Position numbers and translations under genes: made by a program. The notes beneath the pieces were generated by a model. That model did no database searches and was not told the DNA's origin. It was given only the letters and a program-made list of their open reading frames with translations. DNA of 64,000 nt, from positions 371,635 through 435,634 of the forward strand of contig JADKIQ010000003.1 in the NCBI GenBank assembly GCA_016721245.1. The letters run 5' to 3'. This document shows, in pieces, positions 19,340-26,346 of the stretch. Source of the DNA: Sphingobacteriales bacterium. GTDB taxonomy: Bacteria; Bacteroidota; Bacteroidia; Chitinophagales; JADIYW01. Position 1 is the stretch's first letter; each line of letters begins with the position of its first letter.

Positions 19340-20154
19340 TACTGCTCTTTCTCGTTCGGGAAATCCTTATTTTTTATATCGGCAATATATTGCTGAGTAG
19401 CCTTTTTAATATCATCGTATAAATGCAAATACTGGCGTAGAAAACGTGGTTTGAATTCGTGCGTGATACCCAGCATATCATGTGTTACTAAAACTTGTCC
19501 GTCTACATGAGAACCTGCTCCGATTCCAATCACCGGAATGGAAATACTTTCAGAAACTTTTTGGGCTAAGGTAGCCGGAATTTTTTCCAACACCAACGCA
19601 AAACAACCTATGCTTTCCAGGTATTTTGCATCTTCCATTAAACGTTCAGCTTCTTCTTCTTCTTTTGCACGAACGGTATAGGTGCCGAATTTATAAATGG
19701 ATTGCGGTGTTAAACCCAAATGTCCCATTACAGGAATGCCTGCCGTTAATATACGGATGATAGATTCCCCAACTTCTTTGCCGCCTTCAAGCTTCACACC
19801 GTGTCCGCCGGTTTCTTTCATAATTCTGATAGAAGCATTCAAGGCTTCGCGTGAATTTCCCTGATAAGAACCAAATGGTAAATCCACCACTACAAAACAA
19901 CGTTTTACAGCACGCACCACACTTTGTGCGTGGTAAATCATTTGATCCAGTGTAATTGGTAAGGTGGTTTCATGACCTGCCATTACATTAGAAGCAGAAT
20001 CGCCTACCAATAATATATCAATACCGGCATCATCCAGTATTTTTGCCATAGAAAAATCATAGGCTGTCAGCATGGAAATTTTTTCTCCACGCTCTTTCAT
20101 TTCGCGTAGCTTTTGTGTGGTAACGCGTTTTATTTCCGGTTGTGCTGATGACAT
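19336..20154 (-). CDS. panB: 3-methyl-2-oxobutanoate hydroxymethyltransferase
   Basis: A 272-residue enzyme of the pantothenate pathway that transfers a hydroxymethyl group from 5,10-methylene-tetrahydrofolate to 2-oxoisovalerate, giving ketopantoate. Recognisable segments are the start KISMLTAYDFSMAKILDDAG, LLVGDSASNVMAGHETT with metal-binding acidic residues, VVDLPFGSYQ, VKLEGG, MGHLGLTPQS and VIGIGAG. Length fits the family (260-275). No panC or panD lies nearby. A -7-like element is present 23 bases upstream of the start. Confidence 0.96.
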   Translation of the reverse strand: MSSAQPEIKRVTTQKLREMKERGEKISMLTAYDFSMAKILDDAGIDILLVGDSASNVMAGHETTLPITLDQMIYHAQSVVRAVKRCFVVVDLPFGSYQGNSREALNASIRIMKETGGHGVKLEGGKEVGESIIRILTAGIPVMGHLGLTPQSIYKFGTYTVRAKEEEEAERLMEDAKYLESIGCFALVLEKIPATLAQKVSESISIPVIGIGAGSHVDGQVLVTHDMLGITHEFKPRFLRQYLHLYDDIKKATQQYIADIKNKDFPNEKEQY

Positions 20155-20176
20155 ATGCTTGGTATTATTTAATGAA

Positions 20177-20184
20177 CAAATATA
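20177..20184 (-). promoter_or_regulatory. Putative -7 element for panB
   Basis: On the minus strand the bases read TATATTTG, matching TAnnTTTG, about 23 bases before the panB ATG. No -33 partner was recognised. Confidence 0.4.
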
Positions 20185-20283
20185 TTGGCCTAAATTTAGA
20201 TGTTTTATTCAGTATTTGCAATGATAGCACTAATTATGACTATAATCTTGGATTACTTAATAATGATTTAGCAATCAGTTTTG

Positions 20284-20291
20284 TACCTTTG
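20284..20291 (+). promoter_or_regulatory. Putative -7 element for the oxygenase operon
   Basis: TACCTTTG matches TAnnTTTG and lies 20 bases before the ATG of the 2OG-Fe(II) oxygenase gene, implying a leader of about 15 bases. Confidence 0.45.
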
Positions 20292-20311
20292 ATTGTTTAA
20301 ATTCCAATAAA

Positions 20312-21151
20312 ATGAACTTTCTCAATAATAATATGTCGGTGCACGATTTAGTGGAATTAGGTAAATCACGTCATGGTGAATATGTGAATGCTAAACCATT
20401 TCCAAGTGGCTATTTCGATGATTTATTTAATCCGGAAATGCTTCGAACTATCATTAGTGAGTTTCCTGAAATCGGAAAAGCAAAAGAAGACATCAAATAC
20501 GAAAATCCAAATGAGTTGAAACTGGCCACTAAAGGTGAATACAGATTCGGACCGGTTACAAAAGAATTTGTACATTTTTTAAACTCACAGCCATTTTTGG
20601 AATTTTTGCAAAACCTTACCGGTATCAAAGAAACATTAATTCCGGATCCTTATTTTGAAGGCGGCGGATTTCATGAAATAAAACCGGGCGGTTACCTGAA
20701 AATGCATGTGGATTTTCATAAAAATAAACTCACTAAACTGGACAGGCGTTTAAATATTTTAGTGTATTTAAATGAAGACTGGAAAGAGGAATACGGCGGT
20801 CATTTTGAATTATGGGAAAAGGATATGAGTAAATGTGTAACGAGAATCCTGCCAACGTTCAATCGTTTAGCTATGTTTTCTACTACTGATTTTTCCTGGC
20901 ATGGCTTGCCTGATCCGCTCACTTGCCCGCCCGACAGAAGCCGACGCTCTATTGCGTTGTATTATTATACGAATGGCAGACCGGAAGGCGAAGTAAATGT
21001 GGGCGATAAAGCACGCATCACCACTACATTTGCTACCAGAGACGGGCAAGATTCCGGCAAGATGAAACTATTCAATTCAATAGTTAATTTAGCCAATGAT
21101 TTACTGCCGCCAATTATAGTTAAAACCATCAAAAAATTCAGAAATACATAA
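20312..21151 (+). CDS. 2-oxoglutarate/Fe(II)-dependent oxygenase, P4H-like
   Basis: A 279-residue protein of the prolyl-4-hydroxylase-like dioxygenase fold. The iron ligands are visible as H132-x-D134 (in KMHVDFH) and distal H197 (in SWHGLP), with an Arg near residue 211 (SRRSIALYYY) for 2-oxoglutarate. Such enzymes hydroxylate amino-acid, lipid or sugar substrates using O2 and 2-oxoglutarate. It is first in a tight three-gene operon with two methyltransferases (gaps of 8 bases), suggesting hydroxylation followed by methylation of one substrate, perhaps a surface glycan or lipid. The substrate is not known. Confidence 0.88.
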   Translation: MNFLNNNMSVHDLVELGKSRHGEYVNAKPFPSGYFDDLFNPEMLRTIISEFPEIGKAKEDIKYENPNELKLATKGEYRFGPVTKEFVHFLNSQPFLEFLQNLTGIKETLIPDPYFEGGGFHEIKPGGYLKMHVDFHKNKLTKLDRRLNILVYLNEDWKEEYGGHFELWEKDMSKCVTRILPTFNRLAMFSTTDFSWHGLPDPLTCPPDRSRRSIALYYYTNGRPEGEVNVGDKARITTTFATRDGQDSGKMKLFNSIVNLANDLLPPIIVKTIKKFRNT

Positions 21152-21159
21152 TTACAGAA

Positions 21160-21909
21160 ATGAAGAAAGTCATCAATTTTTTAATATTTGCATTTGCACG
21201 AGTACAGCATATTTTCTATTTGTCTATTTCCAGATTCTTGAATAAGGAATATCAGATGGTTACACCCGGCGCTACTTATGCACCATGGGTATTGGATAAA
21301 GAGTTTTTAGATATTTATACCAGAGTGAAAAAGAATTCCCTGTTGAATTTTTATCAGGCCTGGGAATTATGGAAACTGGCGGAAAATGCTGCATCAAAAG
21401 AAGGGAATGTACTGGAAGTAGGTGTGTGGCGTGGTTCCAGTTCTATTATGATGGGTTCTAAGCTGAAACAAATGGGCAGCAATAAAACCATTTTTTCCTG
21501 CGATACGTTTGAAGGTGTGGTGAAAGCAGGTACCTCAGAAGATAATCACTACAAAGGCGGTGAACACAGTGATACCTCTTTACAGTTTGTAAAAAATCAT
21601 GTAGAAAAAGAATTCGGGCTGAGTAATGTAAAATTATTGCAGGGGATTTTTCCGGATGATACCGGCCATTTGGTGCAAAATGAAAAATTCTGTCTGGTGC
21701 ATATTGACGTGGATGCCTATGTTTCTGCCAAAGATATTATGGACTGGGTTTGGGAGCGCATGTCTGTTGGAGGCGTAATTGTTTTTAATGATTACGGATT
21801 TCCATTAACAAAAGGAATTACATTACTCGTAAATGAATATTTACAAAGACCGGATGCTGTTAGGATTCATAACCTCAACGGTCACGGAATTATTATCAAA
21901 ATAAAATAA
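21160..21909 (+). CDS. TylF/MycF-family O-methyltransferase
   Basis: A 249-residue SAM-dependent methyltransferase resembling the macrocin O-methyltransferase family. The SAM-binding motif is VLEVGVWRGSSS (~84-95), followed by FSCDTFEGV and acidic residues in HIDVDAYVSA consistent with metal-assisted sugar O-methylation; FNDYGFPLTKG is also family-like. The N-terminal hydrophobic stretch (~1-25) may be membrane-associated. Middle gene of the oxygenase operon. The acceptor is unknown; family members methylate sugar hydroxyls. Confidence 0.85.
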   Translation: MKKVINFLIFAFARVQHIFYLSISRFLNKEYQMVTPGATYAPWVLDKEFLDIYTRVKKNSLLNFYQAWELWKLAENAASKEGNVLEVGVWRGSSSIMMGSKLKQMGSNKTIFSCDTFEGVVKAGTSEDNHYKGGEHSDTSLQFVKNHVEKEFGLSNVKLLQGIFPDDTGHLVQNEKFCLVHIDVDAYVSAKDIMDWVWERMSVGGVIVFNDYGFPLTKGITLLVNEYLQRPDAVRIHNLNGHGIIIKIK

Positions 21910-21917
21910 ACGAAAGA

Positions 21918-22820
21918 TTGGAAAATTTACAACAGTGTCCTTGTTGCTTAAGTAATGATATATCAGCGAATGGTAATCTGAAAGATTATTATGTGAGTCA
22001 GGAATCTTTTTCTACAGCAAAATGTAATAACTGCGGATTTGTATTTACCAATCCAAGACCCGATATTAATGAAATAGGAAAATATTATCAGTCGGCAAAT
22101 TATATGTCGCACCATACATCCAGCACATCCTTTTTTCATAAATTATACAGACTCGTAAGAAATCACATGTATAATAAGAAGATGGACAGAATTGCGAGCC
22201 ACCTAAACAGAAATATACAATCATCAACATTCCTGGATTATGGAGCGGCTTCGGGTGATTTTTTATCCTTTTGCATATCACAGGGAGTTACACAGGTATC
22301 TGGAGTGGAACAAGATGCTACATGTCGCAAGATTGCCTTGGATCAGCATGGTGTTTTCCTGAAAGCTCCTGAGGAATTAACGAATTTTCCGGATGCATCG
22401 TTTGATGTGATTACGCTGTGGCATGTCTTAGAACATGTTCATAATTTGGATGAAGTGATACTAGGTTTCCATAAATTGTTAAACGAAAAAGGAATTCTGG
22501 TGATTAGTGTTCCCAATGTAGACGCGCTGGACAGACTTATTTATCAGGAATATTGGTCGGCATATGATGTTCCGCGTCATCTATATCATTTCAACAAAAA
22601 AACAATTTCCACGCTTATGGACCGCTTAGGATTTAAGCTGGAAAATACCTACCCTTTAATTTTTGATTCCTACTACATCTCCCTGCATAGTGAGTGGTAT
22701 AAAAAATCAGGTAAAATAGCTGCTATCTTAAAAGCAATTAAGAATGGATTTTTGAGTAACTGGTCAGCCAGAAAGACCGGAAATTACTCCAGTCTGATTT
22801 ATGTTTTCACCAAAAAATAA
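21918..22820 (+). CDS. SAM methyltransferase with N-terminal zinc-binding Cys cluster
   Basis: A 300-residue class I methyltransferase. N-terminal cysteines (C7, C9, C10, C36, C39) form a zinc-ribbon-like module; the SAM motif FLDYGAASGDFL lies near residue 104 and ALWHVLEHV-like acidic motif (LWHVLEHVHNLDEV) near residue 170. The translation start is a TTG at 21918, chosen because the frame opens immediately before and no ATG precedes the Cys cluster. It is the last gene of the oxygenase/TylF operon. Similar proteins often occur in glycan or lipid modification clusters; acceptor unknown. Confidence 0.83.
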   Translation: MENLQQCPCCLSNDISANGNLKDYYVSQESFSTAKCNNCGFVFTNPRPDINEIGKYYQSANYMSHHTSSTSFFHKLYRLVRNHMYNKKMDRIASHLNRNIQSSTFLDYGAASGDFLSFCISQGVTQVSGVEQDATCRKIALDQHGVFLKAPEELTNFPDASFDVITLWHVLEHVHNLDEVILGFHKLLNEKGILVISVPNVDALDRLIYQEYWSAYDVPRHLYHFNKKTISTLMDRLGFKLENTYPLIFDSYYISLHSEWYKKSGKIAAILKAIKNGFLSNWSARKTGNYSSLIYVFTKK

Positions 22821-22847
22821 AAAAAGTCCTGAATTTCTTCAGGACTT
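22818..22847 (-). terminator. Intrinsic terminator of tRNA-Gln
   Basis: A 10-bp stem (22824-22833 with 22838-22847) and a four-base loop (GAAA on the minus strand) is followed on the minus strand by a long T tract, which overlaps the end of the convergent methyltransferase gene. Confidence 0.85.
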
Positions 22848-22848
22848 G

Positions 22849-22919
22849 TTGACCGACAAGGATTCGAACCTCAACTAAAAGCACCAAAAACTTCTGTGCT
22901 ACCGTTACACCATCGGTCA
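22849..22919 (-). tRNA. tRNA-Gln (anticodon TTG)
   Basis: On the minus strand the acceptor stem TGACCGA pairs with TCGGTCA. A D-arm (GGTGTAACGGTAGCAC), an anticodon arm with loop TTTTGGT (anticodon TTG) and a T-arm containing GGTTCGAATCC follow. The anticodon and T stems include G-U pairs. The 3' CCA is not encoded (discriminator A then CAA). It lies between a convergent terminator and its own promoter. Confidence 0.93.
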
Positions 22920-22930
22920 GTTTCGGAGTG

Positions 22931-22938
22931 CAAATTTA
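22931..22938 (-). promoter_or_regulatory. Putative -7 element for tRNA-Gln
   Basis: On the minus strand the bases read TAAATTTG, matching TAnnTTTG, 11 bases before the mature tRNA 5' end. Confidence 0.5.
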
Positions 22939-23000
22939 TGGATTTTTTTTACAAAAACGAAAAAATTTCAAAGTAGATTATTAAAAAAACTTTATCTTGT

Positions 23001-23012
23001 TTGTATATACAA
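23001..23012. promoter_or_regulatory. 12-bp perfect palindrome upstream of the cytochrome operon
   Basis: TTGTATATACAA is a perfect palindrome 39 bases before the first gene of the 23-26 kb operon and ~80 bases from the tRNA-Gln 5' end. It could be a dimeric regulator site, but AT-rich palindromes also occur by chance. Confidence 0.25.
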
Positions 23013-23050
23013 CTGTTGAACAATTTAATCAGTCTTGTGTTTAGCTTCAA

Positions 23051-23497
23051 ATGTCAAAAACGCTTAAAGCAATATTATACCTGATAATTGCTGTTCTATT
23101 GCTTGGAGCAGGTTATGCCGCATACATATATTTTAAGCCAATTAAGGTGATTGCGGATCAGAAAGCGGATATTCAAATAAGCGACAAAGATTTACTTAAA
23201 TACTTTACTGAAAATCAACAGGAAGCAAATATAAAATACGAAAACAAGATACTGGAACTGAACGGAACTGTAAAAAAAACGGAAGTAAATGACAGTGTAT
23301 GTACCGTAATTTTTGACTCAGGAGGTGATTTTATTATTATAGCCAATTGTATTTTAGATGCAAAAAAGGATGTGCAGCAGTTAAAACAGGGAGACAACAC
23401 AACTATAAAGGGTATTTACAGTGGTTATATTATTAATGATGAAACATTTATGATTCCGGCAGAGATTAAAATAGATAAATGCACTTTAACAAAATAA
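23051..23497 (+). CDS. Membrane-anchored OB-fold (tRNA_anti-like) protein
   Basis: A 148-residue protein with one N-terminal membrane helix (~7-28) and a periplasmic domain (~35-148) resembling the tRNA_anti-like OB fold: a KYENKILELNGTV strand pattern, a central variable loop and a GIYSGYI strand. Despite the family name no tRNA role is implied. It starts the operon and overlaps the next gene by 19 bases, so translation is probably coupled. Function is unknown; in related genomes such proteins sit beside redox or envelope genes. Confidence 0.72.
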   Translation: MSKTLKAILYLIIAVLLLGAGYAAYIYFKPIKVIADQKADIQISDKDLLKYFTENQQEANIKYENKILELNGTVKKTEVNDSVCTVIFDSGGDFIIIANCILDAKKDVQQLKQGDNTTIKGIYSGYIINDETFMIPAEIKIDKCTLTK

Positions 23498-24201
23498 AAT
23501 ATACAATCGCACTTTTTTGCTTAGCAATATCTGGCTTTTTTACGGTCAGTTCCTGCACGCACGAGCCTGATAAAGTGGAAATAAAAGTGCCGGAACCTTT
23601 GCCGCCCTGTGATGCTAACAAGGTGTATTTTGTGAATGATGTAATGCCGTATATTAACTCAACGTGCGCAGTTCCCGGCTGCCATGATAATAAAGGTCCT
23701 GCTGCATTTATTGATTTGTCAAATTATGATGCCATCATGAATTCTAAGGTGAGAGGTGTGAACATTATTAAGCCGGGTGATCCGCTCAACAGTAAAATCT
23801 GCCGGGTTTTCTTTTTGCTGGATTTAGTCCCGATGCCGCCGCCATTCAATTACGGAATTCCGCCACAGGGAAGAGATAATATCATAAAATGGGTGCAGGA
23901 TAGTGCACGCAACACGGCCTGTGAGGGTCGTTGTGATACCGTAAATTATACTTTCAGAAGAAATATCGGTCCGCTGATTAATAAGTATTGTACAGGTTGT
24001 CATTACGGGAATTATAATTCCGGAAATGTATTGCTGAGCAGTTACAGAGAAATAAAAGCAATGGTGGACAGTAATAAATTGTATCAGTCTATTACAGCTA
24101 CGGAAGGGGTTTTGAAAATGCCGACGGGAGTGGTGAGCATGCAGCCCTGCGAGATTATTCAGATACGTAAATGGATAGAAGACGGAGCACCTAACAATTA
24201 A
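23479..24201 (+). CDS. Diheme-type cytochrome c lipoprotein with CX4CH and CXXCH motifs
   Basis: A 240-residue protein with a lipoprotein signal (FTVSSC, Cys near residue 26). The first half contains STCAVPGCH, a CX4CH pattern, then KPGDP and VPMPPP; the second half contains KYCTGCH (CXXCH) and KMPTG with a possible distal Met. Each half ends in a helix of the type IKWVQDSA / IRKWIEDGAP. This fits a tandem cytochrome-c-like domain protein common in Bacteroidota. Heme attachment at the CX4CH site is plausible but not certain. Likely an outer-membrane-attached electron carrier of the operon. Confidence 0.82.
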   Translation: MHFNKIKYTIALFCLAISGFFTVSSCTHEPDKVEIKVPEPLPPCDANKVYFVNDVMPYINSTCAVPGCHDNKGPAAFIDLSNYDAIMNSKVRGVNIIKPGDPLNSKICRVFFLLDLVPMPPPFNYGIPPQGRDNIIKWVQDSARNTACEGRCDTVNYTFRRNIGPLINKYCTGCHYGNYNSGNVLLSSYREIKAMVDSNKLYQSITATEGVLKMPTGVVSMQPCEIIQIRKWIEDGAPNN

Positions 24202-24203
24202 GT

Positions 24204-24602
24204 ATGATTAAAAAGTTTACACCGGTTTTCGTTATGGGCTTGATGGCAGTTTTGTCCTCATTCTGTACGGCTTGTTATTACGACAAGGAAGAGGTATTGT
24301 ATCCCGATTTGCCTTGTGATACAACACGGCAAATGTCATATTCTTCCGATGTGGTGCCTGTTTTGTCAGTTAATTGTTACAACTGCCACAGTCTTGTAAA
24401 CGCACCTATTTACGGAGAAGGATTGGTACTGGAAGGATATGCCAATTTAAGAACTTATCTTTTTGAAAATCCGGATGTACTGTTGAATTCCATTAAACAA
24501 AACGGACAGGCGCTTGCCATGCCAAGAGGAAGTAGTAAGCTCGACAAGTGTTCTATCAGTGATATTGAAGTTTGGATTAAACAAGGTCAAAAAAATAATT
24601 AA
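24204..24602 (+). CDS. Cytochrome c-type lipoprotein, single CXXCH
   Basis: A 132-residue lipoprotein (lipobox FCTAC, Cys near residue 24) with one heme motif, NCYNCHS (~residues 58-62), and a later AMPRG with a possible axial Met. The C-terminal helix IEVWIKQGQKNN repeats the pattern of the upstream protein's domain ends, so it looks like a half-length relative. It starts two bases after the previous stop. Confidence 0.82.
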   Translation: MIKKFTPVFVMGLMAVLSSFCTACYYDKEEVLYPDLPCDTTRQMSYSSDVVPVLSVNCYNCHSLVNAPIYGEGLVLEGYANLRTYLFENPDVLLNSIKQNGQALAMPRGSSKLDKCSISDIEVWIKQGQKNN

Positions 24603-24614
24603 AGTACTGAAATT

Positions 24615-25169
24615 ATGAATAAACAAAACAGTTTTACGATTGCTTTTATATTTCTGCTGCAGGTTATGTTTGCACAGTCGGAAAAATATTTCACAAGAAA
24701 TGCAACAGTAACATTTACGTCTGTTGCTCCTGTAGAAAAAATAATTTCAGAAAATAAAGTATCCAATTGCATATTGAATACACAGACGGGAGATCTTGCC
24801 CTGAAAGTGGTTATCAAAAGTTTTGAGTTTGAAAAACAGGCGATGGCCGATCACTTTAATAATGATTATCTAAACTCTGATAAATTCCCGAATGCCACAT
24901 TTGAAGGAAAAATTACCACTCCGTTAGATTACAAAAAAAATGGCAAATACAATGTTACGGTGGATGGTAAGCTCACGATTCATGGCGTTACAAAACAAGT
25001 GAAACAGTCCGGAATTATTGAAGTTTCTGCAGGTAAAATAATTGCCCGTTCAAAATTTTCAATTTTGCTTTCTGATTACGGCGTCATCGTTCCGAACGAT
25101 TACCTGAAAAAAATAAGTAATACAGTAGATATTGACATTAATGCGGTGATGACACCCTATGTTCGTTAA
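24615..25169 (+). CDS. YceI-family periplasmic protein
   Basis: A 184-residue secreted lipocalin-like protein. A signal peptide (~1-20, MFAQS) is followed by family hallmarks: FEKQAMADHFNNDYLNSDKFP, ATFEGKI, YNVTVDGKLTIHGVTK and a closing VDIDINAVM. YceI proteins bind polyisoprenoid-type lipids; E. coli YceI binds octaprenyl-phenol-like compounds. Next to cytochrome lipoproteins it may handle a quinone-like or lipid cofactor, which is inference. Confidence 0.9.
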   Translation: MNKQNSFTIAFIFLLQVMFAQSEKYFTRNATVTFTSVAPVEKIISENKVSNCILNTQTGDLALKVVIKSFEFEKQAMADHFNNDYLNSDKFPNATFEGKITTPLDYKKNGKYNVTVDGKLTIHGVTKQVKQSGIIEVSAGKIIARSKFSILLSDYGVIVPNDYLKKISNTVDIDINAVMTPYVR

Positions 25170-25177
25170 AACAGTTT

Positions 25178-26236
25178 ATGAAGAGAGTTTTTATTTTAAT
25201 ACTGTTCTGTAAGGTGTTTGTGTCACAGGCACAACAATATGATACGGTCTACAAAGTACGGTATGACACCATGTATGTGCTTCGTTCAGAAAATAATGCA
25301 GCTCTCGATTCTGCTCCGTCTTCTTCTGTTTCTTTATTAGATGAACTGGATGCTATTCAAGGCTCATTAGTTACACCTCCCAATCCAAAGAAAATAAAGG
25401 TTTACAGCACCTTTGGCGGAACGCATTTAATCAACGGGCAAACAGTTGAAACCATCAATAAAAAAACGATGGCCATGATTATCTCACACCGTTTCGGAAG
25501 AGTGAATGCAGGCTGGCGCGAATTTTTCGGGCTCGATCAGGCATCCATTCGTCTGGGATTTGAATATGGAATTTTAGATAATCTTACAGTAGGGCTTGGC
25601 AGAAATACCTATAATAAAACATTTGACGGCTACGTGAAATACCGCTTCTTAGAACAGAAACAGAAAGGTATGCCATTGTCTATGTGTTTCTACAGCAACA
25701 TGGCTATCAGTACTGCCAAATATAAAAATCAGGCAAGAACAAACTATTTCAGCTCCAGATTATCCTATACTTTTCAGTTAATGATTGCCAGAAAATTCAA
25801 CGACTGGTTTTCTCTGCAATTAATGCCTACGGTTACGCACAAAAATCTGGTAACATCGCTTCAGGAAAAAAATACAATGTTTGTATTAGGAACAGGAGTG
25901 CGGGTGAAGCTTTCCAAAAGAATGCACTTCATGGCGGAGTATTATGCGAGAATAGGCAATAAAAGCAGCAGAGCGGGATATCAGGACGCTTTTGCACTCG
26001 GTTTGGATGTAGTAACCGGCGGCCATGTGTTCCAGTTTCAGATTACCAATGCACAGGCGATGTATGAAACGGGTTTCATGCGCGAAACTACCGGAAAATT
26101 CTGGAAAGGCGATATTCACATCGGATTTAATATCTCCAGAACCTGGGGCGTAGGCAAAAAAGCCAAACAGGAACGCAAAGAAAAGAAAGCAAAGAAGAAA
26201 TTAGCACAACAAAACGGCTCAACTTCTTATCATTAA
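25178..26236 (+). CDS. DUF5777-family outer-membrane beta-barrel protein
   Basis: A 352-residue protein with a signal peptide (~1-19) and alternating aromatic/polar strands typical of a beta barrel. The segments STFGGTHLINGQT, ISHRFGRVN and LGFEYGILDNLTVGLGRN match what I recall of DUF5777, a Bacteroidota barrel family usually beside YceI and cytochrome c genes. A Lys-rich tail (KKAKQERKEKKAKKKLAQQ) follows the last strand. Last gene of the operon, 8 bases after the YceI gene; probably the outer-membrane component. Confidence 0.82.
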   Translation: MKRVFILILFCKVFVSQAQQYDTVYKVRYDTMYVLRSENNAALDSAPSSSVSLLDELDAIQGSLVTPPNPKKIKVYSTFGGTHLINGQTVETINKKTMAMIISHRFGRVNAGWREFFGLDQASIRLGFEYGILDNLTVGLGRNTYNKTFDGYVKYRFLEQKQKGMPLSMCFYSNMAISTAKYKNQARTNYFSSRLSYTFQLMIARKFNDWFSLQLMPTVTHKNLVTSLQEKNTMFVLGTGVRVKLSKRMHFMAEYYARIGNKSSRAGYQDAFALGLDVVTGGHVFQFQITNAQAMYETGFMRETTGKFWKGDIHIGFNISRTWGVGKKAKQERKEKKAKKKLAQQNGSTSYH

Positions 26237-26322
26237 TAGATAAATAGGGTCCGATTCTCCATCTTTATTAACATTCACATTTATTCACAACTCATAAGAA
26301 GCTAAAAACGGCTTATTTTTTT

Positions 26323-26330
26323 TATTTTTG
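26323..26330 (+). promoter_or_regulatory. Putative -7 element for the DUF2723 gene
   Basis: TATTTTTG matches TAnnTTTG and lies 16 bases before the ATG. No -33 box was recognised. Confidence 0.35.
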
Positions 26331-26346
26331 TTCAAAATTCAGTTTA

